From the NCBI GenBank assembly GCA_023391375.1, contig JAEWBB010000020.1, positions 1-48,970 on the forward strand: 48,970 bases of DNA. Direction: 5' to 3'. Below, one piece after another: positions 25,988 through 33,735 of the stretch. The translations under genes and the position numbers were made by a program. Within the stretch, counting starts at the first letter, position 1, and each line of letters begins with the position of its first letter. Source of the DNA: Pseudomonadota bacterium (GTDB lineage: Bacteria > Pseudomonadota > Alphaproteobacteria > Sphingomonadales > Sphingomonadaceae). The notes under the pieces are model-generated. The model was given only the letters and a program-made list of their open reading frames with translations. It had not been told where the DNA came from and ran no database searches.

Positions 25988-26155
25988 CTTTTCATCCTTC
26001 GAATGCAATCAGGATGGATTCCAACCGCTTAAGATATGGTTCGCGCGGGCGGATCGCGGGTTGAGCCGGACCGTTCATGCTGTGTAAGAGGGCGGCCTGC
26101 GATGGTTAAGGAAGTGGGGGCGCATCCCCGCAAGCCGGTAAGGAGAGTGTCGACG

Positions 26156-27442
26156 ATGGCGTGGCGGGTAATGGTACAGTGGGCCGCGGGCGCGGCGACG
26201 GCTTCGATGGCGGCAACGATGGCGCTGGCCCAGGTCCAGGCGGTTCCGGCCAAGCCGGTCCCCGCGCAGGATCCCATGGCGCCCTTGCCGACCCCCGCCC
26301 CGGTCGAGATGCCGCCGCCGATGTGGCCGGTGGCCGACGTCCAGGCGCTTCGCGGCTACATTGCCGGGATCGGCAGCGAAGGCCTGGACCCGGCTGATTA
26401 CGACCCCAAGGGCCTCGACGCCGCGCTCGCCTCGGGCGACCCGGTCGCCGTGTCGAAGGCGGCCACCGACCGCTTCCTCAAGCTGTCGAGCGACCTCGCG
26501 CTCGGCCATGTGCGCGGCGACAACCGGATCGATTGGCACGTCACCGACAACGACATCGACGGCAACCGCCAGCGCCTGCTGCTCGACAGCGCGCTGGCCC
26601 AGCACCGCGTGCCCGACGCGCTCAACGGACTGCTTCCGACCCACCCGCAATATGGCGCGCTGCGCGCCGCGCTGGCCAAGGCGCAGGGGGAAAACGCGCC
26701 GGCGTCGAAGATCAACCGCATCCGGCTGAACATGGACCGCTGGCGCTGGCTGCCGCGCGACCTCGGTAGCAAGTACATCATCGTCAACGTGCCCAGCTTC
26801 CATGCGACCCTGGTCGAGGACGGCAAGACGCGCTGGAAGAACCGCGCCATCGCCGGCGCGATCAAGACCCCGACGCCGCAACTGTCGGCGATGGCGACCG
26901 GCGTTATCCTCAACCCGTGGTGGGAAGTGCCGACCTCCATTTCGAAGGAAGTGTCGGGCAAGAAGGGCTTCGTCGCGGTCAAGGGCAAGGACGGCAAGGT
27001 CGCCCGCTGGCGCCAGCCGCCGGGCCCGTCGAACGCGCTAGGCGAACTCAAGTTCGTGATGCCCAACAAATATGCCATCTATCTGCACGACACCAATGCC
27101 CGCAGCCGCTTTAACAGCGACGTACGCGCGCTGAGCCATGGCTGCATCCGCACCCAGTATGTCGTCGGGCTGGCCAAGGAACTGCTGTCCGACAACGGCG
27201 GCGAATGGACCCAAACCAAGGTCGATGAGACGATCGCCTCGAAGAAGACGGTCGAGGCCAGCTTCGTGAAGCCGCTGCCGGTCTACATCGTCTACTTCAG
27301 CTCGGCCGCGCTCAACGATGGGACGATCGTCGACTATGAGGACGTCTACAAGCGCGACGCCAAGGTGGTCGCCGCGCTGCTCGACAAGAACGGAAACAAT
27401 GCCGAGGCGCGCAAGGCCGACGCGGACGCCGCCAAGAGCTAG
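26156..27442 (+). CDS. Periplasmic L,D-transpeptidase (YkuD domain, YcbB-like)
   Basis: A 428-residue exported protein that should make or edit peptidoglycan cross-links. The signal region is MAWRVMVQWAAGAATASMAA, ending near ALAQ. The middle resembles the scaffold of YcbB/LdtD-type enzymes (QALRGYIAGIGSEGLDPADY, then RIRLNMDRWRWLPRDL). The catalytic motif is LSHGCIRT with Cys330; NPWWEVPTSI and HDTN precede it. A Pro/Ala-rich linker follows the signal. The ATG at 26156 is preceded by AAGGAG. Confidence 0.88.
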   Translation: MAWRVMVQWAAGAATASMAATMALAQVQAVPAKPVPAQDPMAPLPTPAPVEMPPPMWPVADVQALRGYIAGIGSEGLDPADYDPKGLDAALASGDPVAVSKAATDRFLKLSSDLALGHVRGDNRIDWHVTDNDIDGNRQRLLLDSALAQHRVPDALNGLLPTHPQYGALRAALAKAQGENAPASKINRIRLNMDRWRWLPRDLGSKYIIVNVPSFHATLVEDGKTRWKNRAIAGAIKTPTPQLSAMATGVILNPWWEVPTSISKEVSGKKGFVAVKGKDGKVARWRQPPGPSNALGELKFVMPNKYAIYLHDTNARSRFNSDVRALSHGCIRTQYVVGLAKELLSDNGGEWTQTKVDETIASKKTVEASFVKPLPVYIVYFSSAALNDGTIVDYEDVYKRDAKVVAALLDKNGNNAEARKADADAAKS

Positions 27443-27464
27443 GGTCTTTCAACGACCCAACGAG

Positions 27465-27497
27465 AAAGGGCGGCCCCGGATGGGAGCCGCCCTTTTT
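27465..27497 (+). terminator. Rho-independent terminator after the L,D-transpeptidase gene
   Basis: AAAGGGCGGC at 27465-27474 pairs perfectly with GCCGCCCTTT at 27486-27495 around an 11-base loop and runs into a T tract. The reverse strand also ends in CTTTCTC, so it may serve the convergent gene at 27522 too. Confidence 0.9.
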
Positions 27498-27521
27498 CTT
27501 GTTCGCGATGCTGGTTGAGGA

Positions 27522-28190
27522 TCAGGCCATCTTGTCGGCGAAGATCATGCGGCCGTCGGCCAGCCGGCTCATCACCCGCCACTGGTCGGCACGGCTGAAT
27601 GCGAAGCAGCCTTCGCTGCGGCCCAGCTTGCCATGCTGCGCGATCATTTCCGGCTCGGCATACCAGGCGTTGTGGATGACGATCGCACGGGCCTCGGCAT
27701 TGTTGTTCGACCAGTCGAGGCCGCGGACCTTCATCGAAAGCCCGTACTTGCCGTTGTAGGTCTCGGCCGTGGTGTAGGTGCCGTTCGACGTCGCATAGCT
27801 GCCGAACTGGTTGGAGAATTTCTCGACGAAGCCCGAGTGATCGGGATCCGAGCCGCGGCCGTGGGCGACGCGGAAGGTCTCGACGCTGCCCGACGCGATG
27901 TCGATGACATGAAAGCGCGGGTCGGCGCTGGCGCGGTTGAAATCGACCAGGCCAATGACGTCGCGATGGCGAATCATGTTGCCGCGCGAATCAAGCGCCG
28001 CCTTGGCCCGCGCAAACAGCTGGGGATCGACCCCGGCCGGCGCGGCCGGCTTGGGCGGCGTGAAGGTCTGCGGCGGAACGCCGGTGAAACCCGGGGTCGG
28101 GAAAGTGCCCGCGCTGACCGCAGAGCTGAGCAGCAAACCGCCCGCACCCGCAGCACCCAGACGCAACATTTCCCGCCGATTCAATGACAT
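27522..28190 (-). CDS. Tat-exported murein L,D-transpeptidase catalytic-domain protein
   Basis: A 222-residue protein. The N-terminus MSLNRREMLRLGAAGAGGLL is a twin-arginine signal. The YkuD_2-type catalytic core has VIHNAWY with His173 and GRSEGCFAFS with Cys195, spaced like an L,D-transpeptidase active site. It is a different family branch from the YcbB-like enzyme that it converges on. GGGAGGGG lies just ahead of the ATG at 28190. Likely role: peptidoglycan remodelling or attachment. Confidence 0.82.
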   Translation of the reverse strand: MSLNRREMLRLGAAGAGGLLLSSAVSAGTFPTPGFTGVPPQTFTPPKPAAPAGVDPQLFARAKAALDSRGNMIRHRDVIGLVDFNRASADPRFHVIDIASGSVETFRVAHGRGSDPDHSGFVEKFSNQFGSYATSNGTYTTAETYNGKYGLSMKVRGLDWSNNNAEARAIVIHNAWYAEPEMIAQHGKLGRSEGCFAFSRADQWRVMSRLADGRMIFADKMA

Positions 28191-28496
28191 CCACCCCTCC
28201 CGGTTCGATGAAAAGCATGTAACAGGAAAAAGGTTAACTGCGGCTAACGCATGTGTTCAGGTTTCGCCGCCCACCGCTTTGCCGCCACGGTTCGTCGTAA
28301 GTGCTTGAAATCCGTTGAGGCTTGCGCCCCGTGGCCGTGGTTGGTAAGGGGCCGCCCTCGCTGTGGGCAAATGCGTCCACTTGGCGAAATGATTCTTTGC
28401 GCGATCTTTGGGACCGCTGCCCGCTTCGGGCCGTCGTTCGTGTCGCGCTTGGGCCCCCTCGACAGGGGCGACTTTTGAAGGGAGTTGGACGGGTTC
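28191..28496 (+). other. Gene-free leader/promoter region between two divergent genes
   Basis: About 305 bases without a convincing gene. Open frames on both strands here have Cys/Arg/Trp-rich translations with no domain pattern and poor start context. A 5-bp hairpin (GCCCC/GGGGC at 28453-28469) lies 28 bases upstream of the bS21 start. The region must hold the promoters of the Tat-transpeptidase gene and rpsU; I cannot assign -35/-10 boxes with confidence. Confidence 0.5.
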
Positions 28497-28703
28497 ATGC
28501 AGATTATCGTTCGCGACAATAACGTCGACCAGGCGCTGCGGGCGCTCAAGAAGAAGCTGCAGCGTGAAGGCGTTTATCGTGAGATGAAGCTGCGCCGTCA
28601 CTACGAAAAGCCGAGCGAGAAGCGCGCCCGCGAGCGTGCCGCCGCAATCCGCCGCGCCCGCAAGCTGGAGCGCAAGCGGATGGAGCGCGAAGGCGCCCGT
28701 TAA
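28497..28703 (+). CDS. rpsU: 30S ribosomal protein bS21
   Basis: A 68-residue, very basic protein. MQIIVRDNNVDQALRALKKK and LRRHYEKPSEKRARERAAAI are characteristic of bS21. The ATG at 28497 is chosen; a TTG four codons upstream gives MDGF before it. AAGGGAG precedes by about 11 bases. The gene stands alone and ends in a strong terminator. Confidence 0.95.
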   Translation: MQIIVRDNNVDQALRALKKKLQREGVYREMKLRRHYEKPSEKRARERAAAIRRARKLERKRMEREGAR

Positions 28704-28726
28704 GCGTACCCCCTTTCCAAACTCCG

Positions 28727-28757
28727 ACGCCCGCCGCTAAACGGCGGGCGTTTTCTT
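28727..28757 (+). terminator. Rho-independent terminator of rpsU
   Basis: ACGCCCGCCG at 28727-28736 pairs perfectly with CGGCGGGCGT at 28742-28751 around a five-base loop and continues into TTTCTTTT. It begins 24 bases after the bS21 stop. Confidence 0.95.
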
Positions 28758-28779
28758 TTGCACGTCATAAGGATTGCCC

Positions 28780-29310
28780 ATGTCGGTCACCCAGGTTCCG
28801 CTCCAGCCGCTCAAGAAGGGCTCGATGCTCAAGCTGTGGCTGGGCCTCCTTCTCGTGGCGGCGGTGGCGATCGGCCTGGCGTGGGCGGGCACCGGCCGCT
28901 TCCGCGGTGACACGACCGCCAACGGCGTGATGATCCGCACGCTGGACAAGGGCTCGGGCGATCCCATCCGCATCAACGATGGCGCGATGGTCGAATATGA
29001 AGGCCGGCTGGCCGACGGCACGCCGTTCGATTCGTCGAACGGAAAGCCGGTGCCGATGCTCGTCTCGCAGATGATCCCGGGCTTCTCCGAAGCGCTCCAG
29101 CAGATGCGCGAGGGCGGACGCTATTCGATCCGCATCCCGTCGGCGCTGGCTTACGGCGCGGAAGGTGCGGGCGGCGGCCAGATCCCGCCGAACGCCGACC
29201 TCACCTTCGACATCAAGATCCACCAGGTCGTCCGCGACGCGGCGTTGATGATGCAGCAGCAACAGGGTGCGGTGCCGCAGGGCGCCCCGCCGGCGCCGCC
29301 GCAGCCTTAG
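28780..29310 (+). CDS. Membrane-anchored FKBP-type peptidyl-prolyl isomerase
   Basis: A 176-residue protein with one N-terminal membrane helix (MLKLWLGLLLVAAVAIGLAW, about residues 16-35) and the rest likely periplasmic. The FKBP fold is clear: VEYEGRLADGTPFDSS, QMIPGFSEALQQMREGG, RIPSALAYGAEGAGGGQIPP and LTFDIKIHQV. The C-terminus is Gln/Pro-rich (MMQQQQGAVPQGAPPAPPQP). The ATG at 28780 follows AAGGA; a TTG two codons upstream is less likely. Monocistronic, or reading towards the convergent permease gene. Confidence 0.92.
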   Translation: MSVTQVPLQPLKKGSMLKLWLGLLLVAAVAIGLAWAGTGRFRGDTTANGVMIRTLDKGSGDPIRINDGAMVEYEGRLADGTPFDSSNGKPVPMLVSQMIPGFSEALQQMREGGRYSIRIPSALAYGAEGAGGGQIPPNADLTFDIKIHQVVRDAALMMQQQQGAVPQGAPPAPPQP

Positions 29311-29318
29311 TTATCGGC

Positions 29319-30419
29319 CTAGTCGGGGCGCGGCTCCCCGGCCGGTCGCCGGTCGGACAATTCTTCCAGCGCGACCTTGATCGCGGCGACGATCGGATCG
29401 GCCAGGAGCAGGCCGAGCACGCCGAACAGCGCGCCGAAAATCAGCTGCATCGCGAGCACCAGCGCCGGCGCGAGGTCGACCGTGCGGCGCGCGATGTAGG
29501 GCACGACGAGGTAGCCATCGACGTTCTGGACGAAGAAATAGACGAACAGCGCCCATAGGCCTTCGCCGGTGCCGGCCGAAAAGCCGACGGCGACCATCAG
29601 CACGCCCGACACGATCGCGCCGATGTTGGGAATGAACGCGAGCAGGCCGGTCAGCAGGCCGAGCAGCGCCGCGAACGGAACCCCGCCCAGCATCAGCATG
29701 ACAAAGGTGAAGACGCCCTCGAACGCCATGCCGACGATTCGTCCGGCCATCAGTCGGCGCAGCGTAAAGCCAACCCGGTCGCTGATCGCGTAGAAGCGGG
29801 TACGGGCCTTGACCGGCAGCATCCAGGCGACGCCGCGGTCGTACAGCTTGGGCTCGATAGCGATGAAGATGCCGATGACGATGATCATCAACATCGAGGT
29901 CAGCGCGCCGAGCGCGGAGCCGACCGCGCTGGTCAGCCGCCCGACCCCGCCCAGCACCTGGCTGGTCAGGCTGCCAGCGCCGCCTTCGGGAATCAGGCCG
30001 AGGTTTTCGGCGATCGCCATGACGTGCTGGGCCTGCGCGGTGATGACCACCCGCAGCGCTTCGGCCTGCGCCGCCAGCGTGGTGCCTGCGTACCAGAAGA
30101 CCCAGCCGATGAAGCCGAACCCGGCCAGCGCAACGATCGCCAGGCGCCAGCCGCGCCCGATCGGCAGGATCCGGCCGAGCAGGCGCGCGCCGCCGTCGAG
30201 GATGACCGAGAACACCATGCCGCCGACGATCAGCATGATCGGCTGGGCCAGCACGATCACGCCGACGATCAGCAGTGCCATGCCGAGCCAGATGGCGGCG
30301 CGGCGCACTTCGGCCCACAGCCGCGGGTCGTCGAATTCGACCGGGCCGGGGCGTTCGGGCGGCAGCGCCGGCGGCGTCGGAACCGCCTTGCGCGGTGCCT
30401 TGGCCGGCGTGCGCGCCAT
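29319..30419 (-). CDS. AI-2E family transporter (UPF0118 permease)
   Basis: A 366-residue polytopic membrane protein, about seven to eight helices. The family pattern is seen in LAFIPNIGAIVSG, GYLVVPYIARRTVDLAPALV and FGALFGVLGLLLADPI. Members move autoinducer-2, Na+/Li+ or other small substrates; the substrate here is unknown. The Lys/Pro-rich N-terminus MARTPAKAPRK starts at 30419 and overlaps the lepB stop as TGATG. It is the last cistron of the pyrE-to-lepB operon. Confidence 0.85.
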   Translation of the reverse strand: MARTPAKAPRKAVPTPPALPPERPGPVEFDDPRLWAEVRRAAIWLGMALLIVGVIVLAQPIMLIVGGMVFSVILDGGARLLGRILPIGRGWRLAIVALAGFGFIGWVFWYAGTTLAAQAEALRVVITAQAQHVMAIAENLGLIPEGGAGSLTSQVLGGVGRLTSAVGSALGALTSMLMIIVIGIFIAIEPKLYDRGVAWMLPVKARTRFYAISDRVGFTLRRLMAGRIVGMAFEGVFTFVMLMLGGVPFAALLGLLTGLLAFIPNIGAIVSGVLMVAVGFSAGTGEGLWALFVYFFVQNVDGYLVVPYIARRTVDLAPALVLAMQLIFGALFGVLGLLLADPIVAAIKVALEELSDRRPAGEPRPD

Positions 30420-31354
30420 CAGTCGCGCTTCCCGCGCAGGCTGGTCCCGGCCCGTCCCGAGCGGAAGCTGTCGAGCAGGCTGGACGGGCGCCGAAGGCTC
30501 GTCGTGCCGTCGAGGCTGAAGGTGATGAACTCGGCGCGGCCGCCGATATTCTCCCACCGAACCGGACCGCCAAGGCCCTTCTGCTCGAGGCTGTAGCGGC
30601 TGTCGGCGCTATGGTCGCGGTTGTCGCCCATCAGGAACAGGTGCCCGGCGGGGATGTGGATCGGGCCGGTGTTGTCGCCGGGCGTAATGCCGTCGTCGAT
30701 GGTGTCGTAGGTGACGCCGTTGGGCAGTGTTTCGCGCACGATCGGCAGCTCGCAATAGGCCGCGCCGCCACGCTCGACCCGCCGGCCGTAGAACTGGAAA
30801 GGGTCGCACGGCGCGTTGGCGTCGACCGGGATCATCGCGTCGGGCATCACTTTGGACGGAACCGGCTTGCCATTGATCGACAGGCGGCCGTCCTTCATCT
30901 CGATCGTGTCGCCGGGCAGGCCGATGACCCGCTTGATATAGTCCTCGTCATGGCCAGGCGGCGTCACGATGACGACATCGCCGCGCTCCGGCAGTTTGCC
31001 CAGCACGCGCCCGTTCATGAACGGGAGGGTGATGCCCCACGGTTCGGCCGGCCCACCGGTCAGCGTCCGCACGATGGCGGCCGGGTTGGGGATGGTCGGC
31101 GACACGAACGACCAGCCGTAGGGGTATTTGGTCACCACTAGCCGGTCGCCGGTCAGCAGCGTCGGCATCATCGATTCCGACGGGATGTAGAACGGCTTGG
31201 CAATGAAGCTGTGGAACAGCAGCACGGCGAAGATCACCACGCCCATGCCCTTGATCTCGCGCCATAGGAGCGAGCCCTTGGGCGCGTCGTCGGCCTTCGG
31301 TTCGGTCTTCGTCGGCGCGGAGGTTTCCGCTTCGTCGACGGTACGCTCGGTCAA
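30419..31354 (-). CDS. lepB: Signal peptidase I
   Basis: Inner-membrane serine protease that removes signal peptides, 311 residues. IPSESMMPTLLTGDRLVV holds catalytic Ser61, and DYIKRVIGLPGD the general-base Lys141. GHLFLMGDNRDHSADSRYS is box E. One membrane helix lies at about 36-54, with a long periplasmic domain. The start appears to be TTG at 31354, overlapping the acpS stop as TTGA. The C-terminus is basic. It belongs to the pyrE-orf160-pdxJ-acpS-lepB operon. Confidence 0.95.
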   Translation of the reverse strand: MTERTVDEAETSAPTKTEPKADDAPKGSLLWREIKGMGVVIFAVLLFHSFIAKPFYIPSESMMPTLLTGDRLVVTKYPYGWSFVSPTIPNPAAIVRTLTGGPAEPWGITLPFMNGRVLGKLPERGDVVIVTPPGHDEDYIKRVIGLPGDTIEMKDGRLSINGKPVPSKVMPDAMIPVDANAPCDPFQFYGRRVERGGAAYCELPIVRETLPNGVTYDTIDDGITPGDNTGPIHIPAGHLFLMGDNRDHSADSRYSLEQKGLGGPVRWENIGGRAEFITFSLDGTTSLRRPSSLLDSFRSGRAGTSLRGKRD

Positions 31355-31764
31355 GCTTCACTCTCCACTTTGCGCGCGTAAAGCACGACGAAGGCCTGGG
31401 CCCAGGGATGGTCGTCGGTCATGGTCAGATGCACGTCGAGGACGTGGCCTTCAGGGGTCAGCGCGTCAAGCCGCGCCTTGGCCCCGCCGGTCAGCTCCAG
31501 CGTCGGCGCGCCGGACGGCGCGTTGACCACGCCGATGTCTTTCATGAACACGCCGCGCTTGAAGCCGGTGCCGACCGCCTTCGAAAACGCCTCCTTGGCA
31601 GCGAAGCGCTTGGCCAGCGTCCCCGCCTTGGTGAACGGCCGCCGCGCCGCCTTGGCCTGCTCGACCTCGGTAAAGACGCGGCGTTCGAACCGCTCGCCAA
31701 ACCGGTCGAGCGACGCCTGGATGCGCTCGATGTTGCAAAGGTCGGAGCCGAGGCCGACGATCAC
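31351..31764 (-). CDS. acpS: Holo-[acyl-carrier-protein] synthase
   Basis: 4'-phosphopantetheinyl transferase that activates acyl carrier protein, 137 residues. VGLGSDLCNIERI contains the metal-binding Asp, and FAAKEAFSKAVGTG the second ligand Glu and CoA-binding Lys. The start is GTG at 31764, overlapping the pdxJ stop as GTGA. acpS beside pdxJ and lepB is the common proteobacterial order. Confidence 0.93.
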   Translation of the reverse strand: MIVGLGSDLCNIERIQASLDRFGERFERRVFTEVEQAKAARRPFTKAGTLAKRFAAKEAFSKAVGTGFKRGVFMKDIGVVNAPSGAPTLELTGGAKARLDALTPEGHVLDVHLTMTDDHPWAQAFVVLYARKVESEA

Positions 31765-32489
31765 CGCGCCGCATCCATCAGTCGGCGCATCTCGCGGATG
31801 CTGGCGTCGAGCCCGGTGAAGATCGCCTCGCCGACCAGGAAGTGGCCGATGTTGAGTTCTGCCAGCTGCGGGATGGCGGCGATCGGCTGGACGTTGTCGA
31901 AGGTCAGGCCGTGGCCGGCGTGCGGTTCGATCCCGCCCTGCACGGCGAGCGCGGCGGCATCGGCAATGCGCTTATATTCCACGCTGCGTTCCTCCCCCTC
32001 GACATGCGCATAGCGCCCGGTGTGGAATTCGACGACCGGCGCCTTGAGCCGCAAGGCAGCGTCGACCTGACGATCGGACGGTTCGATGAACAGGCTGACC
32101 CGGCACCCCGCATCGGCCAGGCGGGCACAGAAGGGCGCGAGCGTGCCGGCCATCCCGGCGGCGTCGAGCCCGCCCTCTGTGGTCCGCTCCTCGCGCTTTT
32201 CCGGGACGAGACAGACGGCGTGCGGCCGGTGCCGCAGCGCGATCGCCAGCATTTCGTCGGTCGCCGCCATCTCCAGGTTCAGCGGGAGCGCGATCTCGCC
32301 CATCAGCCGCTCGATGTCGCGATCGGTGATGTGCCGCCGGTCCTCGCGCAAGTGGGCGGTGATGCCGTCGGCGCCCGCTTCCGCGGCCATGATCGCCGCG
32401 CGCACCGGGTCCGGATGCTCGCCGCCGCGCGCGTTGCGGATGGTCGCGACATGGTCGATGTTGACCCCGAGGCGAAGCCGAGCGCTCAT
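31761..32489 (-). CDS. pdxJ: Pyridoxine 5'-phosphate synthase
   Basis: Condenses 1-deoxyxylulose 5-phosphate with aminoacetone phosphate to make pyridoxine 5'-phosphate (DXP-dependent vitamin B6 route); 242 residues. RLGVNIDHVATIRNARGG, ITAHLREDRRHI and LNIGHFLVGEAIF are the expected TIM-barrel motifs. The ATG at 32489 overlaps the orf160 stop as ATGA, and the stop overlaps acpS. A frame extending upstream to 32537 has no family support. Confidence 0.95.
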   Translation of the reverse strand: MSARLRLGVNIDHVATIRNARGGEHPDPVRAAIMAAEAGADGITAHLREDRRHITDRDIERLMGEIALPLNLEMAATDEMLAIALRHRPHAVCLVPEKREERTTEGGLDAAGMAGTLAPFCARLADAGCRVSLFIEPSDRQVDAALRLKAPVVEFHTGRYAHVEGEERSVEYKRIADAAALAVQGGIEPHAGHGLTFDNVQPIAAIPQLAELNIGHFLVGEAIFTGLDASIREMRRLMDAAR

Positions 32490-32968
32490 CGCCGCCCCAC
32501 CGCATGAGCGAGGGCGGCGGACGAGCCGAAGCCGCAAATCGCCAACATCGCCGGACCGCCGGGCCCGGTCAGGATGGCGACGACGTTGGCCGCCAACATC
32601 AGCGCGGTCAGCGTCAGATATTTCGTGTCACCGCTCGCCCACCAAAGCCCGATAAAGTGCAGCGCGACGATCACGCCGAGGGCGGGCCAGAGATAGGCCT
32701 CGAGTTTGTTCTGCACGAGCCAGTTGCCCACCACCCCCGCGGCGGCGAACTCAAAGATGACGGCCAGCGCGAAGCGTCTGCCGTGGAACCGCCCGACATT
32801 TCCCAGCGTGATCGGTCGGGCCAAAACCCGCCACCCGACGAAGCCGAGGACGGTGGCGCCGACGACGAGGGCCACCGCCTTCCACGGCATCGCCAGCGCG
32901 CCTGCCCCGACCCACAGCCAGACGAAGGCGAAGGCCAGCGCGACCAGCGATCCCCCGCGCGGGCTCAT
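32486..32968 (-). CDS. Four- to five-helix membrane protein, unknown function
   Basis: A 160-residue hydrophobic protein. Helices are visible at about residues 8-25, 28-48, 65-85, 92-110 and 115-135. I do not recognise a named family. It is locked between pyrE and pdxJ by ATGA overlaps at both ends (32965-32968 and 32486-32489), so it is expressed with them. Real-gene status rests on that coupling and clean membrane topology. Confidence 0.75.
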   Translation of the reverse strand: MSPRGGSLVALAFAFVWLWVGAGALAMPWKAVALVVGATVLGFVGWRVLARPITLGNVGRFHGRRFALAVIFEFAAAGVVGNWLVQNKLEAYLWPALGVIVALHFIGLWWASGDTKYLTLTALMLAANVVAILTGPGGPAMLAICGFGSSAALAHAVGRR

Positions 32969-33549
32969 GCGGCGGCGCGGCTCCCGGGCTTGATCGCGGG
33001 AATCGCCGCCAGTTCGGGCGGGACGTCGTCGGCGGCGAAGGTCGGCACGTCGATCCGGGTCAGCGCGATGAACGGCACGCCAAGGTCGACCGTCCCGGCC
33101 GAGCGGTCGACCAGCGCCGCCTCGGCGATCACCTCGCCGCCCGCCTCGTGCACAGCGGCGATCGCTTCCTTCGACGACAGGCCGGTGGTGACCACGTCCT
33201 CGACCATCAGCACCTTCTGGCCGGCCTCGAGCGCGAAACCGCGGCGGAAGTGGAACACGCCTTCGGGCCGCTCGAGGAACATCGCCGGCTTGCCCAGCGC
33301 GCGGCCCATTTCATGACCGATGATCACCCCGCCCATCGCCGGCGAGACGACCACGTCGATTGCCTCGCGCAGGTCCGTCGGCAGCTTGGCGGCCAGCGCG
33401 CGGGCCAGCCGCTCGGCGCGGCTTCCGTCCATCAGCACGCGAGCACACTGCAAGTAGCGCGGGCTGCGAAGGCCCGAGGAGAGGATGAAATGCCCTTCGA
33501 GCAGGGCGCCCGCGGCGCGGAATTCGTCGAGTACCTGGTCGTCGTCCAC
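32965..33549 (-). CDS. pyrE: Orotate phosphoribosyltransferase
   Basis: Pyrimidine synthesis enzyme joining orotate with PRPP, 194 residues. LMVEDVVTTGLSS is the PRPP-binding loop; SPAMGGVIIGHEMGRAL and FHFRRGF are active-site segments. The start is GTG at 33549 preceded by AAGGGA. First gene of a six-cistron operon and divergent from coxB. Confidence 0.95.
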   Translation of the reverse strand: MDDDQVLDEFRAAGALLEGHFILSSGLRSPRYLQCARVLMDGSRAERLARALAAKLPTDLREAIDVVVSPAMGGVIIGHEMGRALGKPAMFLERPEGVFHFRRGFALEAGQKVLMVEDVVTTGLSSKEAIAAVHEAGGEVIAEAALVDRSAGTVDLGVPFIALTRIDVPTFAADDVPPELAAIPAIKPGSRAAA

Positions 33550-33636
33550 GCGGCTTTTCCCTTCGCTTGCGCGGGCCGGAAATAGGCGTCGCGGGACGCC
33601 ATCGCAACCATCGCGAAAAACCGTCCAATCCCTCCC

Positions 33637-33665
33637 TTGAGGCTGGCGGACCTCGCGCCTATAAG
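33637..33665 (+). promoter_or_regulatory. Promoter of the coxB-coxA operon
   Basis: TTGAGG at 33637-33642 and TATAAG at 33660-33665 are separated by exactly 17 bases, a good housekeeping-type match. The coxB start is about 70 bases downstream. Confidence 0.65.
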
Positions 33666-33691
33666 GCCGCCGAAATCCCTCTCCGGCGGCC
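33665..33691 (+). promoter_or_regulatory. Inverted repeat in the coxB leader
   Basis: GGCCGCCG at 33665-33672 pairs perfectly with CGGCGGCC at 33684-33691 around an 11-base loop. It abuts the -10 box, so it could be a 5'-UTR hairpin or a protein-binding palindrome at the transcription start. Confidence 0.55.
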
Positions 33692-33735
33692 TCGCCGGGG
33701 AGTCTATGCGTCTAGCCAAAGGCAAGAAGGTGACG

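Noticed and set aside
28251..28478. 75-codon frame ahead of rpsU
   Set aside because: Cys/Arg/Trp-rich translation, no Shine-Dalgarno, overlapping equally poor frames on the other strand.
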